A stretch of DNA of 64,000 bases from Alentia gelatinosa (taxonomy: Eukaryota; Annelida; Polychaeta; Phyllodocida; Polynoidae). The translations under genes were made by a program, and so were the position numbers. The notes beneath the pieces were generated by a model. It did not search any database. It was not told where the DNA came from and worked only from the letters and a program-made list of their open reading frames with translations. The first letter of the stretch is position 1. Each line of letters opens with the position of its first letter. Shown in pieces: positions 34,341 through 45,640 of this stretch. The DNA is taken from positions 27,023,626 through 27,087,625 of the forward strand of contig OX465589.1 in assembly GCA_950022655.1 (NCBI GenBank), read 5' to 3'.

Positions 34341-34855
34341 CTTAAAATGTAACAAGAATCAAATAACACAAACTGCACGAGTCAGTCGGTATCTGTTAGT
34401 AGGTAGCACTCAGTGGTGGGCGGTCACCCATGCTGCTTCCACCAGGCCATGGAAATGAGATTGAAGGTCACCCCAGTATCCACCAGCATCCATAGTGGCT
34501 GACGTCACAGTTGACCCTACGCCTGCATCCCCAGACCTACTAACTCCCCCTGCAGCACCATGCTGAATAAATTGTTATATAGCTTTACATGGGTTAGGAA
34601 AATATTTTACAATTATTTGCGTTATATCATTGAAAAAAGCATTTAATGGAATTTCACAAAATGATGCCTTAGGTGGCACAGCATAATTGTTAGATCAAAA
34701 ATGTTATTGGGAAATTACTTTGACACAAATACAAAGTCATTTGACACATGTTATTACAAATGATTTATACATTCTTAATAATACTCAACGTTCAGCAGTC
34801 ATAAGTTTCAATATAAATCATAAATATTTTGTTTCTTTTGACAATAGATACTAAG

Positions 34856-34977
34856 AGAAAACGACCTTACTGTGGGCGAACCATGGGTTAGTTCGCGGTC
34901 ACCTATCGCGGACATTTGTCCGCGATAGGTGACCGAGAACTAACCCAATGGTTCTGCCCACAGTCAGGTCGTTTTCT
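34856..34977. repeat. Near-perfect hairpin, ~58-bp arms, 4-base loop
   Basis: Left arm 34856-34913 starts AGAAAACGACCTTACTGTGG and ends TCACCTATCGCGGAC. After ATTT the right arm 34918-34977 is its reverse complement with a few mismatches and indels. Confidence 0.9.
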
Positions 34978-35056
34978 TATTATTACATACCTTAATTCTA
35001 TCATAAAACGCCGACTCTCTTCCTGCTAGCGCCCCGCTAGCGGAAAAATGCGGCAA

Positions 35057-35440
35057 CGGACTATGAAATGTGTGGCGCCAGTGATACTGGAACTCTGGTA
35101 GCCAATGTAATTATGACGTCGACAACCAGAGTAAATGTGTAGCAACAGAGGACGCTGTAACTTCACCTCCCGTAGGAATTAAGCAATGAAATTTTAACAC
35201 GAGTACAGCACACATATGACCTATAATCGTACCAAATATAATGAAGATCGGTCACTTTAAACCGAAGATGTCCGCGTTTGAATACGGCGACTTCGACATT
35301 CACTGAGCACCGGGAGGTGGGAGGGTGAAAACCCGGGAACTGCCGACGTAGAGCGGACTATGAAATGTATGACACAGGACGACCTGGAACTCTGGTAGCC
35401 AACGTAATTATGACGTCGACAACCAGCGTAAGCGTGTCTG
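35057..35440. repeat. Direct repeat of ~85 bp, 297 bp apart
   Basis: CGGACTATGAAATGT ... GGAACTCTGGTAGCCAA ... ATTATGACGTCGACAACCAG occurs at 35057 and 35354. The sequence between is not repeated. Confidence 0.75.
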
Positions 35441-36472
35441 TTCGTCCCCCGTTGTGGATCGTGTTGTTATTATCGATGGATTTCGCATATTTAAGCAATT
35501 TAAACGGTGTCAGGTGTGAGCCGTACATTAGTTACCTCGACGATTGGTCATTAGGAACTTGTAGTTATTACGGGGGGGCGTGTATCGCGAGTTTAAAGTC
35601 GCGATTCGATGACGTTTTTGCCATGTTGTTTTGGTCGCGATGACGTTGATTACGCACGCTTATCGAATAGCAGAGTCTAGGCTCGATACACAGTAGAATC
35701 GTGCAGTACGACAAAGCGCACCATAGTGGGCCATAGTCGCGATATACTACACCCCCGTGAGAGGGTTGTATTTGAATGACATTCGCACATAGGTATGTAA
35801 TAATAAGTACGATGTCATTTATAGACTTAGTGAAGATTTCATGAATATTGCTCTATTATTTCTTTGTTAAAATATTTTTTTAATATCGGAATAATGACAC
35901 CTCAATTAAGGCATCATGCGTATTTAGTGTGGTAATGCCTCCAGGCAGCATGCGTCTTTAAAGGTTTAAATCCATCCCAGCGAAAATGAAAGAAATTGGT
36001 AGCAGATGAAAATGTATTTACTTGTGGAGTGTTAGCTGATCAAGTGCATGCATTATTGTATGTATGGGTGTTAAAGAGAGATCAGTGCAAAAGTAAAGTA
36101 AAAATTCATGCCTATGCATATGAGGAAAAACATATATATGTGTTCATTGATTCTTTTGCATATAAAAGATGTAAAAAGGGTGTTCTAGATGAAGTCTTTT
36201 TAGTTAAATTATGAAAAAAAGTATAAATATCATGTCAATAATCATCACCATGCAACACATACCCACGTTAATAGTATACATACACTAGTTTTATCAAAAC
36301 TGTAAGTAATGTCTGTGTTTGCTGCAAAGCGTATATGAAGAGAAACATACTGTGTGCAACATATATATGCCGTTTGTGTTCTGAAAGTATAATCTATCAA
36401 AAAAAGACCGGTTAAAATTACAAAAGACCGCTGCGCTTATTATATGTAATTAGAGAGGAACCCGTTACCAGA
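35441..36472. other. No recognised gene; one ATGCC-type palindrome pair
   Basis: Around 35905-35955 two related words, AAGGCATCATGCG and AATGCCTCCAGGCAGCATGCG, resemble the palindromic arrays, followed by AAAGGTTTAAA. A diverged copy of the 8455-8620 repeat lies near 36300-36410. Confidence 0.4.
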
Positions 36473-37303
36473 GTGAATAAGGCAGATAAACACATTGAAG
36501 CGCTTCAGTCTCAAATGGAAGAGATAAAAGCAGCCATGCTGGGTTTTATTAGTGCACAAAGCGCAAAGACCAGCAAAAACGTCGCTGAAGTTACAAGTGT
36601 GCAGGAGCATGTTACCACAACAGTTGGGGATGGTTCTACAGTGCATACTAATGTGAGTGGTATTTTTCCCATAGATGTAACAGCCCAACCTGCAAATGTT
36701 CAACATGGCGCCGCATCCAGGCCTCCCGCCCAGGTCTCAGCAAGCGTGGGAAGCGCCAACGATTTCATTAAGTCATACCTCACGCACCAGCCAGGTGGCT
36801 GGGAGCAGAGAAGCGCAGCCCAGGACGTTTCCACTCCCCCACGCTCGACGACCAGATCCAGAGGTTCCTACAACATCCCGGACACGTACTCCGTCCCGCA
36901 AACGGTAAGTGCTACCAGCCTTTTCAATACGTGTTCAGAGGACTCAAGAAGGAAAAAACATCACTTGGTGCTCTAAATATACAAGAATACGTCTGGGGTA
37001 TCCTCAGAATGATTGACGATGCAGAAGTCCAAGCAAGCATTTAACCACCCCCCCTGCCAGGATTTTAATTCTTCCAAGGGGTGCACCACCATCCCCCCAA
37101 CACCAGTGATGGGGGGGTGATAGTAAGCCACATCTGTGATTATTGTTACTTAGTCGTCAGCCTTCACCACCCTCACGTGATGAAAGAGTGTCGCATCAAG
37201 CAACGTCACGAGACCATGACAGCCCCGGCGGCCCCGGCCAAGGCAACACCCTTTAGGCCTGTGGCAGGCTGTGGGCCTGCCGCCGCAACAACCACCATGG
37301 CCT
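36473..37303 (+). pseudogene. Gag-like region of the DIRS-like element
   Basis: Starts with a short heptad-like stretch (KADKHIEALQSQMEEIKAAM). A Pro/Ser-rich part follows, then near 36925 a frameshift into GLKKEKTSLGALNIQEYVWG, a capsid-like segment, with a stop near 37040. A Cys/His cluster (CDYCYLVVSLHHPHVMKEC) near 37135 may be a zinc finger. Poly-C and poly-G runs near 37040 and 37320 are likely indel sites. Confidence 0.6.
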
Positions 37304-37369
37304 GAGCAACCCCCCGGGGGGGGGGTTTAGGCAACCTACACTACGTCTGTGGTTACGGGGCGGACAACC

Positions 37370-38707
37370 CAAATTCTGATCATGTGTGTCGTACTAAGTG
37401 CGTCATACCAACTTCGGAGACACCAGTTGGTAGACCCCCCCTCTCCATCGAGTGTTGGGTTAAATACCCGGATTTCTCTCATGATTATACTGATATCATT
37501 AACGCTGCTACTTATAATTTCTGTGGTGCCATGCGCAAAGTTTCTTCCGCAATACACGTTGAAGAGTGGGAAAAACGTCTACAGGGATACCATGCTTATG
37601 ACATCTGCCGTTTTCTCAGCTATGATGCTTCTACCTGGCCAATACCCACCTACACAAATCACCACAGCACCCGCGCTTGCCCAGACGCCCTCAACGTTTT
37701 CACGGCTACTGAGCTGTCACATGGGGCAATCATCGGCCCCCTCTGCTCCCCCAGTTCGGGAGTCACACTCAAGTCTCCCCCCTCATGATGAGGGAAAAGA
37801 AGAACTCTGATGCCTGGAGGGTTATTATCGATTTATCCTTTCCCCCCGGCAATTCAGTAAATGACGGGATTACAGAAGGGGTCTACCTCGGTAATCCATC
37901 TAAATACACACTCCCCACCATCAGGGATCTACTCACCCAGGTCGAGCTAGCTGGGAAGGGGGCGTGGCTCTTGCAGCCGACCTCAGCAGGGCTTATCGCC
38001 AACTCAGACTGGATCCTGCCGATACCCCCCTCACCTGCTTCGTGGTCGCTGAAAAGTTTTACCTTGACCTTTGCCCGGCCTTTTGGTGCAGAACTTTGTC
38101 AATTGTTTATCAACGGGTGGCCAACACCGTAATATATATGCTGCGATCAAGGAACATCAAAGCCCTAGCATATTTAGATGACTACACTGGGGTCAACCCC
38201 ACAAGGGAAAAAACCACACTGGATTACCAGGCTTTCGCCAGTCTTGCTCAAGACCTCGGTCTTCAACTCGCCACCGAGAAATGTTCTCCGCCCACAACAA
38301 GCCTCACATGGTTAGGCTTCCATGTGGACTCTATCGCCATGGTCGTCTCCATACCCACAAACAAACTGGAGGAGGTATTAATAACATGCCTCACTTGGCG
38401 AGACAGGACTCATACCACCCTACACCAACTTCAATCATTAGCAGGACGCCTCGTCCATATAGCCGCCTGCGTTAGGCACGCTAGGCGCTTTATGACACGG
38501 ATCTTCGCCACACTGAGGGCTGCTCGTTTCTGTGACGTCATCCGTATAAGCCATGCCTTGATGGGAGATGTCAATTGGTTTATCCAATACACGGCACGTG
38601 CCAATGGTATACATCTGATACACTCACTGCAAGCGCTTGTTTTCATGACGCTCATTGTACCCAAAGGAGCCGCCCACGCACGAGTCGGTGCCAGAGCGGT
38701 CATGTGA
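37370..38707 (+). pseudogene. Reverse transcriptase of the DIRS-like element
   Basis: Three frames in sequence: 37384-37788 (pre-RT region, VEEWEKRLQGYHAYDICRFL, ending near PLCSPSSG), 37785-about 37970 (SDAWRVIIDLSFPPG, SVNDGI) and 37964-38707 (LAADLSRAYRQLRLDP, first catalytic Asp; ALAYLDDYTGV, second Asp pair near 38173; LTWLGFHVDS; LQSLAGRLVHIAACVRHA, connection to RNase H). Two frameshifts separate them. The frame ends at TGA 38705-38707 where RNase H should begin. Confidence 0.8.
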
Positions 38708-38862
38708 CCTTGTTCTGACCTAGATGACCGTGTGGGGACTTCAAGTTTCAAGGATATTATCATCCAAGACCATTGGGCCCTCTGCCCCCCTCAAGTCATC
38801 ATGATGTCTGCAGCCCCTGGAACCCCAGGTACTGCCCAGTAGAATAATGGGAGTCTTATAGA

Positions 38863-39110
38863 GTGGCAGCCCCTGCGGCCCCACTGGACCCCATTTTTCT
38901 GGTCAAACCCGGATTACCTTTCACGGCGGATGCCTTCACTCATATCCTCTGCATTCTCCTTCTAAGTGCTCAAGTCCCTAATCCTCTCTCCTACACTCCA
39001 CATTCATTCAGGAGGGGAGGAGCCCAGCATGCTGTAGCCTCGGGAATTTCCACATCCGACCTTTGTCAACTCTGAACTTGGTCTTCTCTGAAGACCTTGG
39101 CTACATACCT
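38863..39110 (+). pseudogene. Tyrosine recombinase C-terminal fragment, DIRS-like element
   Basis: SYTPHSFRRGGAQHAVASG (39005) holds the His and second Arg of the recombinase active site. After a TGA (39073-39075) the same frame reads TWSSLKTLATYLN, fitting the region of the nucleophile Tyr. The first half of the recombinase is absent. Confidence 0.7.
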
Positions 39111-39165
39111 CAACAATTGACTTTATCAATGTTCCGGTTGGTCTTTGTATTTGATAAATTATTGT

Positions 39166-39640
39166 CAATCATGTAAATACTTAGGAGTTATACTTGATCA
39201 AAACCTGAATTTTAATTCACATATAAACACACTGATAGAAAATATATCGCACAAACTATTTGTTTTTTTAAATTAGAAAATACATAACAACAAAAGCAGC
39301 TCTCACCATATGCAAATCTATGATTTTGCCACTTCTAGATTGTGGCGATATATTTTTAGTCCAAACTTCTGCAGCTAATATCAACAAGTTACAAATTATA
39401 CAAAATAATACACTACGAACAATCTATAAAGTACATCCGCTGACACCAAGAGCTGTGTTGCACCGCAGCGCAAGACTACCTGACCTGCATGATAGAAGAG
39501 AGTTCCATGTTAAGTTAATTATGTATGAATTGAGAAGTAACAAATCTATGATACAAGTGAATGCAAGAAATACTAGAAGAGGAACTGGTACAAAGTTACT
39601 CGGTAAGGTTTGGAAAAATTACTCCAAGTAATTTTTCCAA
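39166..39640 (+). pseudogene. LINE reverse transcriptase fragment (thumb and C-terminus)
   Basis: KYLGVILDQNLNFNSHI, then after a frameshift near 39270 AALTICKSMILPLLDCGD, INKLQIIQNNTLRTIYKV and DRREFHVKLIMYEL. Same order of motifs as the LINEs at 17847 and 46270 but a different, more diverged family. It ends in the hairpin at 39591-39659. Confidence 0.75.
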
Positions 39641-39659
39641 GCCTTACCGAGTAACTTTG
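39591..39659. repeat. 33-bp hairpin with 3-base loop at the end of a LINE fragment
   Basis: 39591-39623 (CAAAGTTACTCGGTAAGG...) and 39627-39659 are reverse complements with a single mismatch, separated by CCA. The left arm is LINE coding sequence (TKLLGKVWKNY), so the right arm is an inverted copy of it. Confidence 0.92.
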
Positions 39660-39835
39660 AACTTTTGCTCACTGGAACATAGTTTCCCTCTATTACCTTT
39701 AATCAGAATTATCCAACTTGCACTAAATTCCTGAAAAGTTTAAATCATTATGGTCCAAAACTAGAATACCTGCCTTGGCAGAGGTCATTATGTACCTTAT
39801 TGTGCAAATAAATAAATAAAAAAAAAAACTAAAAA

Positions 39836-39915
39836 AACTATGGAACGAGTTGCCACCGCATTTAAGGAACATTGACAATATAGAGGATCTTTTATTGGCT
39901 AAAGTTCACCAATGA
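39836..39915 (+). pseudogene. LINE C-terminal fragment after an A-rich tail
   Basis: KKLWNELPPHLRNIDNIEDL matches the conserved end of LINE reverse transcriptases (LWN-LP). It follows a (AATA)n/poly(A) tract at 39803-39830, which looks like the tail of the preceding LINE insertion. Confidence 0.55.
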
Positions 39916-40403
39916 CACCTTGTACATGATGGTGATGTTCATTTTTTATTTTTGACTATAGATGTGTCTTTCACATGTATGGGCCCTTATGCATCTGAGT
40001 CCTACCAAGAGACTCTGTGCTATGTCAACTTGATATGAATATGTTATATAGTCTGATAAAATATGTTGTTTCGGATCATTTGTAGCCCATCTGTTGCACA
40101 GTAGTACCACGAGAGCACTAGTTAACAGTGAATGGGATTTATGTTAATGAGCAGTCAATGCCACTCATCTCCTAAAGGCTGCTCCCTGCTGAGTCAATCT
40201 GGTATTGCACAGTTGATGTCCACTATGGTGCCGCTGAGACCAACAATAAAAGCAATATCACATAGTGAAACCCCGGAGTTAAATGAGGATTCTGAGAAAG
40301 TGTACCTGATTCCCAGGGTAATGTTAGTATTGAAAAAAATGTATCGTACCATGAACATGATATCCACAAGCAATTGTAGTGAAAAACTGTTTACCTTTTC
40401 ACA
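39916..40403. other. No recognised feature
   Basis: Short plus-strand frame 40132-40434 has no recognisable domain. Confidence 0.35.
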
Positions 40404-40592
40404 GTGGCATCTTCATTTTCCGCACAACTGTTGAGCGTCTTCTGCCAGATGTGCAGGCCGTCCACCACCCCATGTGTCAGAATGGAGAATTCATGGTGCT
40501 CGTTGTGGTTTAAGCCAGATGTTGATTCTCCTAATTTGTGGCACAAAATATCCATCTTTGCAGCCTTAACGTTTGGAGACCAATGCTGTACT
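40404..40592 (-). CDS. Candidate exon of unknown function
   Basis: Minus-strand open block reading HWSPNVKAAKMDILCHKLGE and then GLNHNEHHEFSILTHGVVDG, bounded by TTTGCATGCAG (acceptor-like, about 40593-40603) and AAAAGGTAAAC (donor-like, about 40402). Composition looks protein-like, but I recognise no domain, and the plus strand is also open here, so coding and strand are uncertain. Confidence 0.2.
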
Positions 40593-40879
40593 GCATGCAA
40601 AGATCTTTCAATTTTGCAGCCGATAGTTTGTTAATACTAAAAAGAGAGAGAGGATTCTCCTTGGTCTGACATTATTCCTGTAAAAGTAGAATTTACCTAG
40701 TGAAGTATATAAATCAGCTACCCTCCCCCAAGAAGCATTTTCTTTGAACTTTTCGATTTGTCCACTTGAACTCCATAAATATATATATATACACTACATC
40801 TATCAACGCACACATAGAAGGACGTGTTTCACTACGGCTACGGTTTCAACTACGGATATTTTACACATTGATCTTCGTC

Positions 40880-42050
40880 ATGGTTATCTGCCAGTTGTGT
40901 GGATTGTCATACGATGGGAGAAAAAGGAACTGTCCGAAATGTAAAAATCCGGAGATTTCTCCAGAGGATCCTAAAACAAATGTGGATAATGTTACGGATT
41001 CAGATCTCGGAGCTACAGGTGGTGTGGGCGGAGGTGAAGTCAGTGAACCATCAGGCAAAACAGGTGTAGTAAACGACGAATTTTCCCGGTTGAAGAGAGA
41101 GAATACTTTCTTCAAAACGGAAATACTTACTATGAAATCGGAAATGGCATCCTTGATGGCGATGATGGCCGATTTAAAAATTACCGTGGTGGCTTCGAAG
41201 AAGAACCAAGATGGCAGCACAGATGTTCAAGAAGCGCGGGAAGACACAAGATGCTTGAAACTGTCTGTTTGGAGCACGACCGCTCCAGCAGAGCAATTGC
41301 CTCCAGGGGAAATTGACCAAGAAATACGGGTTTCGTCTTCCTTGGCCGAAAAACGATATGTGGATTCATTTTCTTCATCAAATACGGGAGGGAAACCAAA
41401 AATGGCGTCAGCATTGTCTTCTCGACCAAACTTACAAGCTTCCCAAGCATCCCAAGCTCCTATTCATCCCAAGCCACTTCTACCAGTGTATGCACCCACA
41501 TCTCCAGTAACGGGCGTTCCAGTGGATCAAGTCGTCTGCTCTTGCACGTTGAAGACAGAGAGAAGGCATAAGTGTGCGGTCTACAACTTAGACGATCATC
41601 TACCTTGTGACATATCTAAGCCGAATATTGGTCAGGTTATATCAGCCAGAATGTCTATGTTACGGTCTATGCTCTCACAAGGCATAGATACAACAGGGTA
41701 TACGGACCACATAGCCTTTCTCTCCGATAGACGTGCCTATATGACCAGTTCGGCCCTTGTAGAGTATGATCAGGCTTGCCGGGAAAAAGCCGAACTTTTA
41801 GGTTCCAGCAGCTTTGGATATGGTGACCCTTTTTTGTGTACCAAGTATCTCAACGTAAAAAGGACACTAGCCTTTGCTAAGGCCGTGAAAAAACCTAAAA
41901 CAAGTAAAGGTCGAAGTTCAGAGAAGGTAAGCCGTTAGGCGTATTCTGGAAATTCAACGAGGCTGACGGCTGTTCAGTGAGTGCATGTCGGTTCAAACAT
42001 CAATGCACTGACTGTGAGGGCAATCATTCAGTCCTGAAATGTTCCAAGTA
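40880..42050 (+). pseudogene. Gag-like protein of the second Ngaro-like element
   Basis: Starts MVICQLCGLSYDGRKRNCPKC, an N-terminal CxxC...CxxC motif comparable to the first element's gag; a longer in-frame start at 40766 exists. Central conserved block IGQVISARMSMLRSM ... TGYTDHIAFLSDRRAYMTSS. The frame stops at 41938, while the expected finger (CSVSACRFKHQC, then CTDCEGNHSVLKC) follows in another frame up to 42050, so a frameshift lies near 41925. Confidence 0.7.
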
Positions 42051-42224
42051 ACTCTCTGAACACGACAAATGACTCACCAAATGACTCTCATTGTGTTGTT
42101 GTTAATGTTGACCACAGTTTGGAAAATAATGGTATTAGTAATGCTGATTGATTCCACCGCTGCTCCAATTTAACCGTGTGGGTTCATTAAAGGAGGTCAG
42201 GGAGGTCAAGGAGGTCAGGTAGAA

Positions 42225-43500
42225 GTGGTGTGTGGTTCACACTCTTCAGGTTTGAGTGGTACTCAACACATCTTACAAAGAACCAACGTGTCATTGGGTC
42301 ACAATGTCAATCCAGAAATATGTGGTAGTTTTTCAGATATAAAATTGGTTCCGAACCGCACTTGTTTTTCTGGCTGTGATTCTGCAAACCATATATTAGG
42401 TGGTGCCTGTAATCCCTTAAATCCGTGTGTATTTTGGAATCACTGTTATGGTGGTGATTCAATAGATACCAATGCTAGTTATGTTTTTGATGGCATCAAC
42501 AACGGTTTTAAAATTGTGGATCATACTTTTTCTGGTTCTTAGGATGCCCAAAATTATTCTAGTATTTATAGTGATGGTTTCAAAACTGAAATGGACATTA
42601 TTGTAAATAATGAGATTATTCAGGAGAAATTACCAGTGGTTGACACTCATTCAACATGTATCCATGTTATTTGGGCTGTTGCCAAAAAATCTGGTGGCCT
42701 TCGGCCGATAACGGATTGTAAATGCCCTTTTGATCACAGTATTAAAGATTTTATGGACGATACTTGTCACAGTTTTTCTTATTTGAAACTGGAGGAAGTG
42801 ACAAATTCCATGAATAATGGTTGTTTTTTTCTGTGATCATCATTAAAGATGTGTATCGTTCTATACCGGTTTTTCCGGATCATAGACATTTTCAAGGTTT
42901 CCTTTCGGAAATCAATGACACTGATGAATTTCTCCAATCTAATTCTTTGGTTTTTGGGCTTAAATGCCCCCCGTTTATTTTTACTCAACTTACTGAATTT
43001 GTTGTTCGTTCCATGGCAAAAAAAGGTTATCATAATGTTTTTGGTTATCTGGATGACTTTATTGTCCTAGGTGATACCTATGAAAAATGTATTGAATGTC
43101 AGTTGGAGTTTCCCTTTTAAGGGAAATGGGTTTTGGTATTTCTTGGAAGGAGATCATAAGCCCGGCAAATAAAGTTACTTTTCTAGGAATAGACATAGAC
43201 AGTATTGCAATGACAATAAGTCTTCCTCAAGAAAAACTTTGTTGTTTATCACAATGTTTGATTGAATTTCAAAATAAGAAATTTGTAGTTTATATGGATG
43301 TTAAACAATTATGTGGCCTTTTGGCGCATTGCAGTTGTGTGGTTAAAGGCAGTCAAACTTTTTCATGTTGTTTAATCAATTTTGGTACTTATATTCAAAA
43401 TTTTTCCAAACCTTACCCAATTCCGAAATGGATAACACAAGACTTGTCGTGGTGGAAACGACTTGCTTCCATTTTTAAGTTTCCAACATTATTCAACTGT
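42225..43500 (+). pseudogene. Reverse transcriptase of the second Ngaro-like element
   Basis: Pieces in order: a Cys-rich pre-domain (42225-42542, TAG), ICxxHVI-AVAKKSGGLRPITD (42650-42720), IKDVYRSIPVFPDH (first catalytic region, 42845, shifted frame), NVFGYLDDFIVLG (43037) and, in a third frame, VTFLGIDIDSIAMTISLP (43170). Three frames for one domain. Confidence 0.72.
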
Positions 43501-43730
43501 AGAGTTAGAAATATCAACCGACTCGTCTTTTTCCGGGTTTGGAACCTGTTTTTTATTTACTTTTTTAATAGGTACCTGGGACTCTACTATTGTTCCGGAA
43601 CATTGGCTTGATAATCATCATTTTAAATCAGGGCCTTCTAGTGCTATTGATCGTAAGGACATTAATGTCCTAGAAATTTGGACATTTATCTTATATCTTA
43701 TTTATCCGTTTTTTGTTGTTTTCAGGATCT
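43463..43730 (+). pseudogene. RNase H N-terminal fragment, second Ngaro-like element
   Basis: EISTDSSFSGFG carries the first Asp and DINVLEIW the Glu; the second half with TDN and ADALSR is missing and the recombinase follows directly, so about 250 bp are deleted relative to the element at 12954. Confidence 0.65.
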
Positions 43731-44457
43731 GATCTAAAGGAGAGAGTGGATTTTTATGAATCTTCCTGGTTATCGACTAATACGGCCCGGACACGAAAAT
43801 GTCAGTGGAAAATGTATTATGAATTTTGTTCGGATTTTGAATTTTCTCCTATTCCGGCCACTGATGACCTTATTTGTGTGTATATCTCTTATATGGCAGA
43901 TCACTTTAAGTATTCTTCTGTAATTAATTATTTGTCTGCAGTAAGAGTACTGCATGAACTGTATGATTGTAAATTTTCTGAGTCTCACAAAATTAAACGA
44001 GTTTTATTAGGTGTCAAGAGAAGTTTGGGAGACATTCAGTCTCAAGCAAGACCCATCACAATTTCTGATATGAAATCCATTTATTCTACCTTGAATCTTC
44101 ACCAGACAGAAAATTTAGCCTTCTGAGTAGGATGCCTTTTAGGCTTCCAGAGCCTCCTCTGGAAATCAAATTTTTTGGAAATCTCATACTACAAAAACGA
44201 TTCATTCGTTAGAGGATCTTACCAATGGTTTAAAAAAAAAGAAGGTAATTACATTGTTTTTTATCTGATGTACCACCTTCCTCATCTCATTCCTTAAGGC
44301 GAGGAGGTGCAACTTCTCTTTATGCGAAAGGTTTTTCCCTCTTAGACATAAAATCAAGAGGAGACTGGAAGAGTCTCTGCGTATTGTTGTATTTGGAGAG
44401 GTCTTTAGCCTCTCAAATTGATTTGGATCAACAAATCGTCAAGTCATTGTACCAATA
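43713..44457 (+). pseudogene. Tyrosine recombinase of the second Ngaro-like element
   Basis: Core-binding domain open to 44126 (WLSTNTARTRKCQWKMYYEF...). Past a stop and shifts the catalytic part follows: CLLGFQSLLWKSN (first box, Arg apparently lost to Trp), SSHSLRRGGATSLYAKG (His/Arg, 44280) and WKSLCVLLYLE (Tyr, 44385), ending in TAA at 44456. Confidence 0.7.
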
Positions 44458-44622
44458 ATTTTATGTCTGATTTTCTTTTTTTGTGTTTTTGGGCTGGTTT
44501 TGGCAGGTATTGTGTCAATAAATTTACCTAGCCCAAACAATATTTACTATCATTGTCTTCATTTCACCTATTCATACTTATGATTGATACTCATATACTA
44601 TTAAGTCAGTCGGGCATTTATA

Positions 44623-44863
44623 GTATACATATAACACAGGGGTATATGTATTCATAAAGGACGCCAGAATTAGAATTTTGTTTAATATTACTTGGCAGGT
44701 ATTGTGTCAACAAATTCTATGTGTGCGTTGACAGGTGTAGTGTCGAAGCACCTGGAATGCGCGCTCGCAGGCGCTGGTGGTGGTAGTGGTATAAGGGGTT
44801 GGCGACAGTTGGCGCCTATGTCCGTCCTTTATAAATACATATACCCCTGTGTTATATGTATAC
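44623..44863. repeat. Foldback with 41-bp arms
   Basis: GTATACATATAACACAGGGG... at 44623-44663 and its reverse complement at 44823-44863 differ at one base; loop 159 bp containing GCGC-rich sequence and TTGGCAGGTATTGTGTCAA. Confidence 0.88.
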
Positions 44864-45065
44864 AATATATATATATAACTTTGATTATATAAATATGAAT
44901 TATCAACCAATACCTATCACAGGTTTATTCACTGCGGTAATCACTTATTGTTTGGCGTCACAAATACTTACCTGATGCGGTAACCGGAGGTTTCTTGGTG
45001 ACCTTTGTATGGTTTAAACAACATTCCGCTCTTAACTGCTCACCCGAGCAGTCAATTTTTAATCT

Positions 45066-45640
45066 CGGCGAGGTTGAAAAGCTGCTACTTCCCAGGATGG
45101 AGCAAATTCGCCTATTGAGAAGAGGATGAATGAAATGGAGTCTTCAATCGCCAGAATTCTTCACTTGATGAGTGCAAATAAAGAAAAATCGAGAAAAACT
45201 CGTTCCAAGTCCCGTCATCGAAGACAAGCCGCTTCCAGATCAAGTTCAAGTTATTCAACTAATTCCAGGACGAGTTCTCCAGAAATTTTGTCATTCTTCA
45301 AGTCACGGTGCTTTCTCATGCCAAACCAAGAAAAACACCAATAAATGAAAGCAAATCTGAGTAACTATGTAGATACTTGCGGTAAAATTGATACATTGTG
45401 TCACGTTATTAATAGAAACCACGTGACCGGCCACATTCCAAAGAAAGCAGGTCAGGTCAGGTCAGGTCACACCAACGGTGGCGGCGGTAAAGGTTTAAAT
45501 GACAAAGATTTATCCCAAGTTACTCAAAAGGATGGAAGCCAAGTATCTGATGATGACTTTGTTACGATAGATTCTGAGAAAGACAAAGGTGGTACTTTTT
45601 CGATAAATTCTATTGTTGATAATTATACATATATATAATG
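45066..45640 (+). pseudogene. Gag-like fragment of a YR-type retrotransposon (uncertain)
   Basis: One frame with stops at about 45126 and 45342: a possible coiled segment (MNEMESSIARILHLMSANKE), a Ser/Arg/Lys-rich part (SRKTRSKSRHRRQAASRSSS) and an acidic/Gly-rich part. This layout resembles the first half of the gag at 13210 (helical stretch then Lys/Ser-rich). A LINE begins exactly where it breaks off. Confidence 0.35.

Larger units (their letters stand above)
36473..39110 (+). mobile_element. DIRS-like retrotransposon, broken and partly deleted
   Basis: Order gag, reverse transcriptase, recombinase C-terminus on the plus strand. At least three frameshifts, most of the RNase H and the N-terminal half of the recombinase missing. 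RT motifs are of DIRS type (WRVIIDLSFPPGNSVNDGI), more like DIRS1 than the Ngaro-like elements in this window. Terminal repeats were not recognised. Confidence 0.75.
40880..44460 (+). mobile_element. Second Ngaro-like element, heavily mutated
   Basis: Same order as 12954-17846: gag, RT, RNase H, tyrosine recombinase, with parallel motifs but clearly diverged. At least five frameshifts and two stops, loss of the RNase H C-terminus, and a degenerate first recombinase box. I could not delimit split direct repeats; TTGGCAGGTATTGTGTCAA occurs at 44508 and 44693 and may be part of one. Confidence 0.75.

Noticed and set aside
37349..37810. 153-residue plus frame
   Set aside because: Overlaps the DIRS-like pre-RT frame at 37384-37788, which has the family's motifs; the former is an out-of-frame shadow.
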